A DNA stretch of 6,600 nt from Candidatus Thorarchaeota archaeon SMTZ1-83 (GCA_001563325.1 LRSK01000081.1:1-6600); one strand, 5' to 3'. Counted from the stretch's first letter, positions 1-6,598 are shown. The notes: generated by a model from the sequence alone, not told the origin. Translations and numbers: made by a program.

Positions 1-750
1 TATCCTGACCGATTGAAGGAGAGCGCTGAGGTCCTATTCTATCCTGGTTGTCAGGCTGAGGAGCGTGCCCAAGAGGTCAGAGAGGCTGGGAAGGTCGTTC
101 TCGAAGCGTTCGACGTGGATTATACGCTTCTTAAGGACTTCAATTGCTGTGGACTTCCTGCAATTCTAATCGGAGATGGTGAAACCGCACGGGAACTCGC
201 CAAGAAACTGAAGGAGAAGATACTTGCGCTAGGTACAAAGAAGATAGTAACCACCTGTGCTGGTTGCACATCCAATCTCAATTACTTGTCAGAGCGTGAC
301 GGCTGGAACATCCCAGTCTATCATACCTTAGAGTACCTGATAGAAGAGATTGGCATTGACATTCTCACAGAGAAACTCACAGCGGATGAGGGTACTCAGA
401 GTGTGACCATACACTCTCCATGCCACCTTATTCGCCACACGTCACGACAGTTGGCGGACTATGCGGCGAAGATAGTCGAAGCAATGCCCAACACGAGGTA
501 CACTCAGTCTGTACTTCATGACTCATGTTGTGGTGGTGGCGGAATGGTAGGTTATCACTCACCAGATGTGGCAAATAGGGTCGCGAGGGAGAATCTCCGA
601 GCCATTAAGAGGACTGGGGCCTCCAGAGTCCTCGCACCTTGTCCTTTGTGCACTGCGCATATCGAGGAAATGCTGTTCAAGACGGGCAGTTCGGTTGAAG
701 TAGATGACCTAACAGTGTTCATTGCCCAAAGGCTGTTCAAGAAGGAGTGA
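1..750 (+). CDS. CCG-domain (HdrB/HdrD-like) iron-sulfur oxidoreductase subunit, 5' end cut by window edge
   Basis: The frame is open to the first base, so this is the C-terminal part of a longer protein (250 codons visible, ending at TGA 748-750). A TTG at 13 could serve as a start but has no ribosome binding site visible. Counting from base 1, two complete CCG domains are present: C17, C49-C50-G, C86xxC89, and C141, C176-C177-G, C214xxC217. In heterodisulfide reductase HdrB such domains bind noncubane [4Fe-4S] clusters; related domains occur in GlcF, LldE and GlpC. The first domain begins almost at the edge. In the homologous protein at 2181-3302 the same point is preceded by about 140 residues holding two [4Fe-4S] motifs, so a similar N-terminal part probably lies upstream; that is inference. 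The spacing of 3 bases to the FAD gene indicates co-translation. The likely role is electron transfer from the FAD protein, in the cytoplasm or at the inner membrane face. No transmembrane segment is seen. Confidence 0.85.
   Translation, partial: YPDRLKESAEVLFYPGCQAEERAQEVREAGKVVLEAFDVDYTLLKDFNCCGLPAILIGDGETARELAKKLKEKILALGTKKIVTTCAGCTSNLNYLSERDGWNIPVYHTLEYLIEEIGIDILTEKLTADEGTQSVTIHSPCHLIRHTSRQLADYAAKIVEAMPNTRYTQSVLHDSCCGGGGMVGYHSPDVANRVARENLRAIKRTGASRVLAPCPLCTAHIEEMLFKTGSSVEVDDLTVFIAQRLFKKE
742..747 (+). promoter_or_regulatory. Ribosome binding site of the FAD oxidoreductase gene
   Basis: AAGGAG lies inside the last codons of the upstream gene. It is 6 bases before ATG 754 and 9 bases before the adjacent ATG 757. 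Both starts are usable; the spacing does not separate them, and the proteins differ by one methionine. Confidence 0.7.
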
Positions 751-753
751 GAG

Positions 754-2184
754 ATGATGCTTAGGCCTAGGAAGAAGGCTGAGCTGGCTGAGAAACTCAG
801 CGAGATTGTTGGCCCTCAGAATGTCACGGCGGAGGAAACTGATTTGGTGCTCAACGCACATGATGCATGGCCGCTCAGTGAAGCCAAGATCAGGGCTGGA
901 GAGCTGCTACCAACAGCTGAATTCGTAGTGTTTCCTGGTTCCACAGATGAAGTTTCCAAAGTGTTGAAGCTAGCAGACAAGATGAAGGTGCCAGTGACGC
1001 CTGTAGGAGGTGGTGCTGGGACGTGCGGTGGCACGTTGCCCATCTATGGTGGCATACAATTGGATTTGAAGCGGATGGACAAGGTCCTCGCCATTGACGA
1101 CGACTCCATGCTAGTTACAGTCCAAGCCGGGATGATAGGAATCGATCTTGAGGAGGAAGTCAATCGTCATGGATACACCGTGGGACATACGCCTACGTCG
1201 TTGAGAGCCTCAAATGTCGGAGGTTTCATCGCTACGCGGTCGGGCGGTTCTTTGTCGTCACTCTACGGCAAGATAGAAGACCTCACTCTCGGACTAGAGA
1301 TTGTCTTGCCGAACGGCTCTGTGGTTAGAACGAAGACAGTACCCCGCCACTCTGTTGGTCCGGACCTCCGCCAGCTGTTCATCGGTTCCGAAGGCACACT
1401 CGGAGTGATAACTGAGGCGACCCTACGACTGTTCCCTATCCCCGAAGAGCGTAGGTTCAGGAGCATGTCCTTTCCCGAAGTTGGGAGTGGCCTGAAATCA
1501 ATCCGCGAGATATTCAGGAGCGGAGTAGTACCCTCCTTGATTCGACTCTATGACCCAGAAGATACGGCACTATTCGTTGCCAATCACTTCGATGTCGAGG
1601 ATGGTGACTGCATGCTGATGCTGGGCTTTGACGGGTCCATAGCCAAGAATGACATAGATGAGAATGTTTCAGTCAAGATCTGCCTGTCAAATGGAGGGAA
1701 GGACTATGGGGAAGGCCCTGCGAAGAGATGGTGGGAGCATAGATATGACATGTACTACCCTACTTCATTGACTACTTCTGGATTTGCCATCGGTGACACT
1801 ATAGATATAGTGGCGACCTATGACAAGTTGGAGAACGTCTATCATGCGATGAAAGAGGCCATGGAGGCTCACGGTGCCTTAGTCTTGTCCCATTTCTCTC
1901 ATATGTACCCAAATGGCGGTAGCATCTACATGATCTTCTTCTCCAATCAGCCGGACGCAGAAACTGCTTGGTCCACTTACAGGAAGATTTGGGATGACGG
2001 AGTGGCGGCCTGCCTTAGAGAAGGTGGCACGATGAGTCATCAGCACGGAGTTGGACTCTCACGGACAACCTACACAGAGGGCGAGATGGGCTCTGCCTTT
2101 GAGGTCCTGAGGCAGATCAAGAACACACTTGACCCGAATGGCATAATGAATCCTGGGAAACTTGGGCTGGGGGTGAAGAAGTGA
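754..2184 (+). CDS. FAD-binding oxidoreductase, AGPS-like / GlcD-type (PCMH domain plus FAD-oxidase C-terminal domain)
   Basis: The protein has 476 residues. Residues about 52-233 form a PCMH-type FAD-binding domain, with the flavin-binding glycine-rich stretch VGGGAGTCGG at 84-93 and GGFIATRSGG at 156-165. The C-terminal FAD-oxidase domain ends with GGTMSHQHGVG (424-434) and a closing DPNGIMNPGKL. The elements TPTSLRASNVGG (146-157), LYGKIEDL (170-177) and SHQHGVG resemble AGPS more than GlcD, which usually has GEHGIG at the last site. AGPS makes ether lipids by exchanging an acyl for an alkyl group without net redox change. Archaea build their ethers differently, and this gene sits between two CCG electron-transfer proteins. 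A dehydrogenase of a 2-hydroxyacid such as lactate or glycolate is therefore the more likely role; the substrate is unproven. The gene overlaps the next one by 4 bases (GTGA), a sign of translational coupling. No signal peptide or membrane segment is seen. Confidence 0.85.
   Translation: MMLRPRKKAELAEKLSEIVGPQNVTAEETDLVLNAHDAWPLSEAKIRAGELLPTAEFVVFPGSTDEVSKVLKLADKMKVPVTPVGGGAGTCGGTLPIYGGIQLDLKRMDKVLAIDDDSMLVTVQAGMIGIDLEEEVNRHGYTVGHTPTSLRASNVGGFIATRSGGSLSSLYGKIEDLTLGLEIVLPNGSVVRTKTVPRHSVGPDLRQLFIGSEGTLGVITEATLRLFPIPEERRFRSMSFPEVGSGLKSIREIFRSGVVPSLIRLYDPEDTALFVANHFDVEDGDCMLMLGFDGSIAKNDIDENVSVKICLSNGGKDYGEGPAKRWWEHRYDMYYPTSLTTSGFAIGDTIDIVATYDKLENVYHAMKEAMEAHGALVLSHFSHMYPNGGSIYMIFFSNQPDAETAWSTYRKIWDDGVAACLREGGTMSHQHGVGLSRTTYTEGEMGSAFEVLRQIKNTLDPNGIMNPGKLGLGVKK
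2169..2176 (+). promoter_or_regulatory. Ribosome binding site supporting the GTG start at 2181
   Basis: GGGGGTGA differs at one base from the full anti-Shine-Dalgarno match GGAGGTGA and ends 4 bases before GTG 2181. It supports this GTG, which overlaps the stop of the FAD gene, over the later in-frame ATG at 2208, which would start only four residues before the first cluster cysteine. Confidence 0.65.
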
Positions 2185-3302
2185 TCGACAATGAAAGCAT
2201 TCCAAAGATGGTTCGAATGTGCAGTTCATGTCCTAAGATGTGCCGGCATGTATGTCCAACATTCTTGGCTTGGCGCTCTGACTCACCCACTCCCCACGGC
2301 CGAGCCCTCCTCGTCCACTACGACGAGAAAGGAGTTCGGCCTTTGGATGAGAGAGGTATTGAGGTCTTGTACCAGTGTCTTGAATGCAGTCACTGTCTCA
2401 CCTGGTGTTTGCCTGAGATTGACATTGCCGAGATTGTTGAAACCGTAAGGATCAGACTGGTCAGTGAGGGGAGGCAGCCCGTTGGACTAAATCGATTGGA
2501 ATCCACTGTAAAGGAACATCACAATCCGTATGGCGAGGAACACTCGAAGAGAACCAGCTGGATGGAGATGCAGAAAGGCGGAAAGACCAGTATTGCCTAC
2601 TTCTCTGGCTGTACTGCTGCATATCGAGAGGAGCAGATTGCGAAGGACACCGTTTCAGTCCTTTCTTCCCTGGGCTACTCTGTTCATGTCACACCTGATG
2701 AGTGGTGTTGCGGTTCTCCTCTTCTTCGAACTGGTTTCGTGGAAACCGCCTTGGAGCAGGCTCGACACAATGTGGAGGTCTTCAATTCCTTGGATGTTGA
2801 CGAAATCGTTGTGACATGTCCCGGTTGTTACAGAGTGCTGACAAAGGACTATCCCTCCCATGGACTTGAGATAAGCAAACCGATACGACACCTGAGCGAA
2901 CTGCTTGATTCTCGCATCAAGGACTTGGGAAGCGGCAAAATCACTGGTAGAATCACATATCACGATCCGTGTCATTTGGGACGACACTGTGGAGTATACG
3001 AACAGCCCCGATCCGTCATCAATCGAGTTTCGGGAGGGAACCTCGTCGAAATGGAGCGTAGCGGCGACAATTCGATGTGTTGCGGAAATGGTGCTGGCCT
3101 GAGGACGCTGTTTCCTGAAAAGGCCAAAATCATTGGTACCGAGAGAGTTCATCAGGCGAAGCAAATCGGAGCCGACACGCTTGTCACAGCATGTCCATTC
3201 TGCAAGAACATGCTTGCAAGCCAAGCGGGACCTGACCTCTCTGTATTCGACCTCTCAGAGTTCATAGTCATGGCTCAGAAAGGGGAAAGGGTCCACAAGT
3301 GA
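2181..3302 (+). CDS. HdrD-like iron-sulfur protein: two [4Fe-4S] ferredoxin motifs plus two CCG domains
   Basis: This complete protein of 373 residues starts at GTG. The N-terminal half carries two [4Fe-4S] motifs: C14xxC17xxxC21xxxC25P, which has one residue more than the usual CxxCxxC spacing, and C66xxC69xxC72xxxC76. Two CCG domains follow: C144, C176-C177-G, C213xxC216, and C264, C300-C301-G, C338xxC341. All expected cluster ligands are present. This order matches HdrD and the GlcF/LldE-type subunits of hydroxyacid dehydrogenases, in which ferredoxin clusters wire the flavoprotein to a CCG site or to quinone. Its position directly after the FAD gene, with a 4-base overlap, makes it the probable electron partner of that enzyme. 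It has the same CCG architecture as the partial protein at 1-750, so the operon holds two paralogous CCG subunits. No HdrE-like membrane anchor is visible. The true acceptor (disulfide, quinone, ferredoxin or an Hdr complex) cannot be told from sequence. Confidence 0.88.
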   Translation: MIDNESIPKMVRMCSSCPKMCRHVCPTFLAWRSDSPTPHGRALLVHYDEKGVRPLDERGIEVLYQCLECSHCLTWCLPEIDIAEIVETVRIRLVSEGRQPVGLNRLESTVKEHHNPYGEEHSKRTSWMEMQKGGKTSIAYFSGCTAAYREEQIAKDTVSVLSSLGYSVHVTPDEWCCGSPLLRTGFVETALEQARHNVEVFNSLDVDEIVVTCPGCYRVLTKDYPSHGLEISKPIRHLSELLDSRIKDLGSGKITGRITYHDPCHLGRHCGVYEQPRSVINRVSGGNLVEMERSGDNSMCCGNGAGLRTLFPEKAKIIGTERVHQAKQIGADTLVTACPFCKNMLASQAGPDLSVFDLSEFIVMAQKGERVHK

Positions 3303-3333
3303 AGATAGATTAGGGCTACGACGAATGTGGAAT

Positions 3334-3337
3334 GGAG
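3334..3337 (+). promoter_or_regulatory. Ribosome binding site favouring ATG 3342 in the radical SAM gene
   Basis: GGAG ends 4 bases before ATG 3342. The in-frame GTG at 3327, five codons earlier, has only a weak AGGG (3312-3315) 11 bases upstream. The ATG is therefore preferred, though the spacing is short and the GTG stays possible. Confidence 0.45.
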
Positions 3338-3341
3338 CATT

Positions 3342-4460
3342 ATGGATCCGGAGCATCTCCTTCGACTCAAGATTCGCCTGCTTACTGAGGGTGCGGTGCT
3401 TCCAGAAGGAGAGTCTTCAGGAAGAACAGGTGGTGCAGGGCCTGTCGGAGGTAGGTACTTCATTCTTCCTAACGGACGCCCCTGTGGAGTTCCAATCCGT
3501 CGTGGTAGGATAGCCAAGAGATTTGGGTCTGCTCCTCTCACACGAACAGACGACGAAGGGGTCTGGGTCTATGAAGGAAATGTAGAGTTGCGGGCTGTAC
3601 CTCGACCGAGTTTCTATGACCGAACCACAGCAGATGGGGTGCCCTATCATCATATTGCTCTACTTCATGCTGGCTCAACCCTAGCCACAACCATCTACCA
3701 AGCATGCAGATACTGGGACTGTCGGACGCAGTGCAAGTTCTGCACCATCCCAACATCCCATCTCAGGGGGGATACGGTGTTGGAGAAGTCTCCGAGTCAG
3801 ATAGCTGAGGTGGTTCAGGCGGCGGAAGAAGAAGGGGTAATAACAGACGTTCTCCTCACAACTGGCACTCCCCCGAACTCAGAGGATATGGGCGGTGAGC
3901 GGCTCGTTGCAATCATATCAGCAATCCGAGAATTCAGCGATATCCCAATTGGCGTGCAGATAGAACCTCCAGTTGGAAAAGGAATCATCAGAGATGTTGC
4001 ACGCGCGGGTGCGAATGCAATTGGAATGCATATTGAGAGCGCAGACGAGTCGGTTCGAGAAGAGATGACTCCCGGAAAGTATGAGCATGGCCAACTAGAC
4101 CTCTATCGCAGAAGCTGGCAGCATGCTCTCGACTACTTTGACAGAGGGAACGTAAGCACCTTCCTCCTACACGGTCTAGGCGAGAACAAAGCCCAAACAC
4201 TTGACCTCGTTGGAGAGCTCGCTGAGGTGGGTGTGCTTCCCATAGTAGCGCCTGTCCGGCCAGCCAAGGGTAGTCAGCTCGCCGACTACATACCAACCTA
4301 CGTAGGCAACCTTGAAGAGTCAATCAGCCTTTACAAAGAGGTTGGTCGCATCCTGTACAAGTGGAACCTAAACCCAGCAAGTACAGTTGCAGGATGCCAT
4401 CGTTGTGGTGGATGCACTCCAATCCAAGAGGCATATGATTGGGCAGCAAGTGTATCATGA
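3342..4460 (+). CDS. Radical SAM protein, MSMEG_0568-like
   Basis: Counted from ATG 3342 the protein has 372 residues (377 from GTG 3327). An N-terminal domain of about 90 residues precedes the signature FYDRTTADGVPY (91-102). The cluster region is C122-x4-C127-x3-C131-x2-C134; the last three form the canonical CxxxCxxC that binds the SAM [4Fe-4S] cluster. Then follow TTGTPP, QIEPPVGKG, a GMHIES strand and a STFLLHGLGE segment, consistent with a radical SAM barrel. Near the end is C352xxC355xxC358, a possible second cluster site. From memory, the set of motifs matches the MSMEG_0568 family, which in bacteria sits in nitrilase-containing (Nit1) gene clusters. Its reaction is not established to my knowledge. 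No nitrilase is in this window. The gene follows the HdrD-like gene by 39 bases and is probably co-transcribed, so its electrons could come from the same redox partners; that is inference. The radical SAM call is firm, the family call moderate. Confidence 0.82.
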   Translation: MDPEHLLRLKIRLLTEGAVLPEGESSGRTGGAGPVGGRYFILPNGRPCGVPIRRGRIAKRFGSAPLTRTDDEGVWVYEGNVELRAVPRPSFYDRTTADGVPYHHIALLHAGSTLATTIYQACRYWDCRTQCKFCTIPTSHLRGDTVLEKSPSQIAEVVQAAEEEGVITDVLLTTGTPPNSEDMGGERLVAIISAIREFSDIPIGVQIEPPVGKGIIRDVARAGANAIGMHIESADESVREEMTPGKYEHGQLDLYRRSWQHALDYFDRGNVSTFLLHGLGENKAQTLDLVGELAEVGVLPIVAPVRPAKGSQLADYIPTYVGNLEESISLYKEVGRILYKWNLNPASTVAGCHRCGGCTPIQEAYDWAASVS

Positions 4461-4515
4461 TGGCCAATTCAGTCCATAGGCAGAGGTTTATGTCAAGGCA
4501 GCACACTCCAGGAAA

Positions 4516-4519
4516 GGGA
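4516..4519 (+). promoter_or_regulatory. Ribosome binding site favouring ATG 4526 in the GNAT gene
   Basis: GGGA, within the purine run 4511-4519, ends 6 bases before ATG 4526. Earlier in-frame starts are TTG 4439, which would overlap the radical SAM gene, and ATG 4490, which has GAGG only 3 bases away. The 29 residues they would add do not look like part of the GNAT fold. Confidence 0.45.
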
Positions 4520-4525
4520 CACGAA

Positions 4526-5011
4526 ATGTCAGACTTACCTGAGGAAGAAATCCGAATCGTTGAGTTCGGCGAAGAAGACGCCGAGGAGATATCCGAGCTC
4601 TTCAGGGAAGTATGGCCACAGGCAATAGAGTACCCAGAGTCATGGCGAGAGAAGAGGATGTATAATGCAGAGCAGGTTCTCGAAGATATGCGGAATGGGT
4701 ACCACTATTTTGGGAGCAGACTAGAGAGTAGGATTGTTGGTCTCTATAAGGCCAAGATTACTGACAAGGGTCTTTTCGGAGAACACCAGACTGTCAGGTC
4801 GATATGCCAAGGGACAGGTCTGGCCTCAGCCATGTACATGCAGTTCGCGGATTATGGAAGGGCTAATGGATGCAAGAGGAACTACTGCAACATACTCGTT
4901 GGGCAGACGACTGGTGAACGGCTTATGAAGAAGTTCGGTTTTCGCCCGTGGGGCGCGCCCTATGAGCAGATGGAAGGCATGTTGGTTCAGATGTATGAGA
5001 GAATCCTCTAG
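4526..5011 (+). CDS. GNAT-family N-acetyltransferase
   Basis: The protein has 161 residues, a normal size for a single GNAT domain. The acetyl-CoA pyrophosphate loop (motif A) is visible as Q95-G-T-G-L-A100, fitting Q/RxxGxG/A. The C-terminal NILVGQTTGERLMKKFGF (122-139) is the usual motif B, where a residue chain turns into the conserved K/LGF element. The first 60 residues are acidic and give no substrate clue. GNAT enzymes transfer acetyl from acetyl-CoA to an amine; here the acceptor could be a small molecule or a protein N-terminus or lysine. The gene follows the radical SAM gene by 65 bases on the same strand, and no clear promoter or terminator lies between, so it may end the operon. 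It lacks the features I remember for the Sll0786/MSMEG_0567 acetyltransferases that accompany MSMEG_0568 proteins in bacteria, so adjacency is not taken as proof of a shared system. Confidence 0.8.
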   Translation: MSDLPEEEIRIVEFGEEDAEEISELFREVWPQAIEYPESWREKRMYNAEQVLEDMRNGYHYFGSRLESRIVGLYKAKITDKGLFGEHQTVRSICQGTGLASAMYMQFADYGRANGCKRNYCNILVGQTTGERLMKKFGFRPWGAPYEQMEGMLVQMYERIL

Positions 5012-5014
5012 TTC

Positions 5015-6598
5015 TCAACCGGGAAAATGCCTGTACTTCATATATGTCAGGCTCTCGTAGAAGTACTTGCCTCCATGAATTCCACTAGTCTTCAGCCCCC
5101 CAAGATGAGGATAATAGTCGTCGAAATACAAATGGTCAGTGTTGACTGCAATCCCTGGGGCATCGATCTCATCGAAGAAACGCTGCCAAATTTCGGGGTC
5201 ATCACTATACACAGAGGTTCTTAGGCCGTAGGGCGTATTGTTCGCCTGACTGATGGCTTGTTCAAAGGAGCTGATTCTCATGACTGGTAGGACGGGACCG
5301 AATGTTTCGTAATACCACATCTTGCAGTCAAGTGGAACATCACTCAGGATTGTAGGCATGTAGAAAAGACCAGCGTCATCTCTCTCACCGTGAACATTCA
5401 TCCTGTAGCCGCCGGTTTCCAACTTCGCCCCCTTCCCCAAGGCTTCAGCTGTCATGTCGATGATTTGATACAGGGCACGAGTACCGAGTGCTGGCAAGTC
5501 AGTATTCGAGTCTTCTGGTAGACCAACCTTCAGTTGATTGCTCATCTCTACCAATGCTTCCATGAATTCATCGAAAATGGCCTCATGCAGGAAGAGCCTC
5601 TTCGCTGCAAGGCATATCTGTCCCGAGCCAAAGAACCGAGCGTGAGTCACATACTGTGCCGCCTTGTCGATATCGACATCCTTCCAGACAAGACTTGCCC
5701 CACTTCCGGCGAGTTCAGGCACGAAATGCATTCCTCTCAGAGTTGCCTGGGCCATCAACTGTAGGCCAACTTCTGAGTCGCCATAGTATACCATGGCATT
5801 CAATGGTGATCGGTTGATCATGTAATCAGCGATCTCACGTGCCGGACCAATGACAGATTGAAAAGCACTGACTGGGAAATCAAGTTCCTTCATCGCATCT
5901 GTTAGAACATATACTAGTTCCATATTTGTCAGGGGCATCCTTGAAGGGGTTCTGATTACATTCGCATTTCCTGCCCAGTAGCTACTGAGAATCGCTAGCC
6001 CGCCTAGGCCGATTGCTGCGTTATAGGGTGGAAAGATTCCTACAGCACCAAACGGGTACCGTGACAGCACTGTCCGTTCGCCTGCTTCGTTACAGGGAAT
6101 CTCTTCCGGCTCAAGCCTTGAGGTGGCGAAGTCAATGTGCTCCCTGTGGAGAGATTTGAAGATCTTGCGCGTCTGCCAATCGAAGAGCTTCACGGGAGTA
6201 CCTTCCGCGATTCCGATTTCTTTGAAGTCCTCGTAGTGCTTCCACAGTTTCTTGCCCAAGGGTATGAGGCCTTCTGCACGTTCCCTGAGAGTCAATCCTG
6301 CGCCGTTATCGTGAAGCTCTCTGTGCATCAGGCGGCGGATTCTTTTCGCCTCCTCGCATGCTTGCGCTGTTTCTCTTGCTCCCCCAATTGCATACTCAGC
6401 GAAAGCTATGTCATCTATCTCATCGTTCGTAGCGCTTGGATACCCGTGTGTCTTGATGTAGTCCTTGAGGAGCCTGATTTCTGGAGTCCTCTCGGGAAGG
6501 AGCCCACCCAGATAACGGGCCGCAAACCGATTGGCTGAACCTTGTTCCCTTAGGGCCATTGCGAGGAGGATTCTGGGGGACTCAATGGCTCGATTCAT
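5015..6598 (-). CDS. Aldehyde dehydrogenase superfamily protein (NAD(P)+-dependent)
   Basis: The protein has 527 residues from ATG at 6598-6596. Only two bases lie beyond this start in the window, so the ribosome binding site is unseen and a start further right cannot be ruled out. The fold signatures are complete: oxyanion asparagine N193 in FPPYNAA, general base E295 in PELAGSG, catalytic cysteine C329 in GSGQICLAAKR, and E431 in ETFGPV, which helps bind the nicotinamide ribose. It would oxidise an aldehyde to its acid in the cytoplasm; the substrate is not predictable. The cysteine lies about 25-35 residues later than in typical members, because the N-terminal region is longer. The usual coenzyme-binding KPxE is altered: the stretch reads RTPSR (216-220), with Arg where Glu often contacts the adenine ribose, so NADP+ use is possible (inference). 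It is convergent with the GNAT gene, 3 bases between stop codons, so it is transcribed separately from the redox operon. Confidence 0.9.
   Translation of the reverse strand: MNRAIESPRILLAMALREQGSANRFAARYLGGLLPERTPEIRLLKDYIKTHGYPSATNDEIDDIAFAEYAIGGARETAQACEEAKRIRRLMHRELHDNGAGLTLRERAEGLIPLGKKLWKHYEDFKEIGIAEGTPVKLFDWQTRKIFKSLHREHIDFATSRLEPEEIPCNEAGERTVLSRYPFGAVGIFPPYNAAIGLGGLAILSSYWAGNANVIRTPSRMPLTNMELVYVLTDAMKELDFPVSAFQSVIGPAREIADYMINRSPLNAMVYYGDSEVGLQLMAQATLRGMHFVPELAGSGASLVWKDVDIDKAAQYVTHARFFGSGQICLAAKRLFLHEAIFDEFMEALVEMSNQLKVGLPEDSNTDLPALGTRALYQIIDMTAEALGKGAKLETGGYRMNVHGERDDAGLFYMPTILSDVPLDCKMWYYETFGPVLPVMRISSFEQAISQANNTPYGLRTSVYSDDPEIWQRFFDEIDAPGIAVNTDHLYFDDYYPHLGGLKTSGIHGGKYFYESLTYMKYRHFPG

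Noticed and set aside
754..2184. Naming the FAD protein as an ether-lipid synthase (AGPS)
   Set aside because: Archaeal ether lipids are made by a different route and the gene sits between electron-transfer subunits; only the motif similarity is retained.
2655..3224. 189-codon open frame on the minus strand inside the HdrD-like gene
   Set aside because: It lies wholly antisense to a protein with all cluster motifs intact, has no recognisable domain, and no ribosome binding site was identified for it.
3988..4323. 111-codon open frame on the minus strand inside the radical SAM gene
   Set aside because: Antisense to conserved barrel motifs; the translation is arginine- and leucine-rich in the manner of a shadow frame.
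4439..4525. Extended N-terminus for the GNAT protein from TTG 4439
   Set aside because: It overlaps the radical SAM gene, has a rare start and adds residues unlike a GNAT; ATG 4526 has a better placed purine-rich site.
4461..4525. Possible archaeal TATA-like element (TTTATG near 4487) before the GNAT gene
   Set aside because: The match is weak and no clear BRE accompanies it, so a separate promoter cannot be supported.
4526..5011. Assignment of the GNAT gene to the Sll0786/MSMEG_0567 nitrogen-starvation acetyltransferases because it follows an MSMEG_0568-like gene
   Set aside because: The early R-x-x-VF-x-x-EQ type segment that I associate with that family is absent; only the general GNAT fold is supported.
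6137..6538. 133-codon open frame on the plus strand inside the aldehyde dehydrogenase gene
   Set aside because: It is antisense to a complete, well-supported gene and its product shows no family features.
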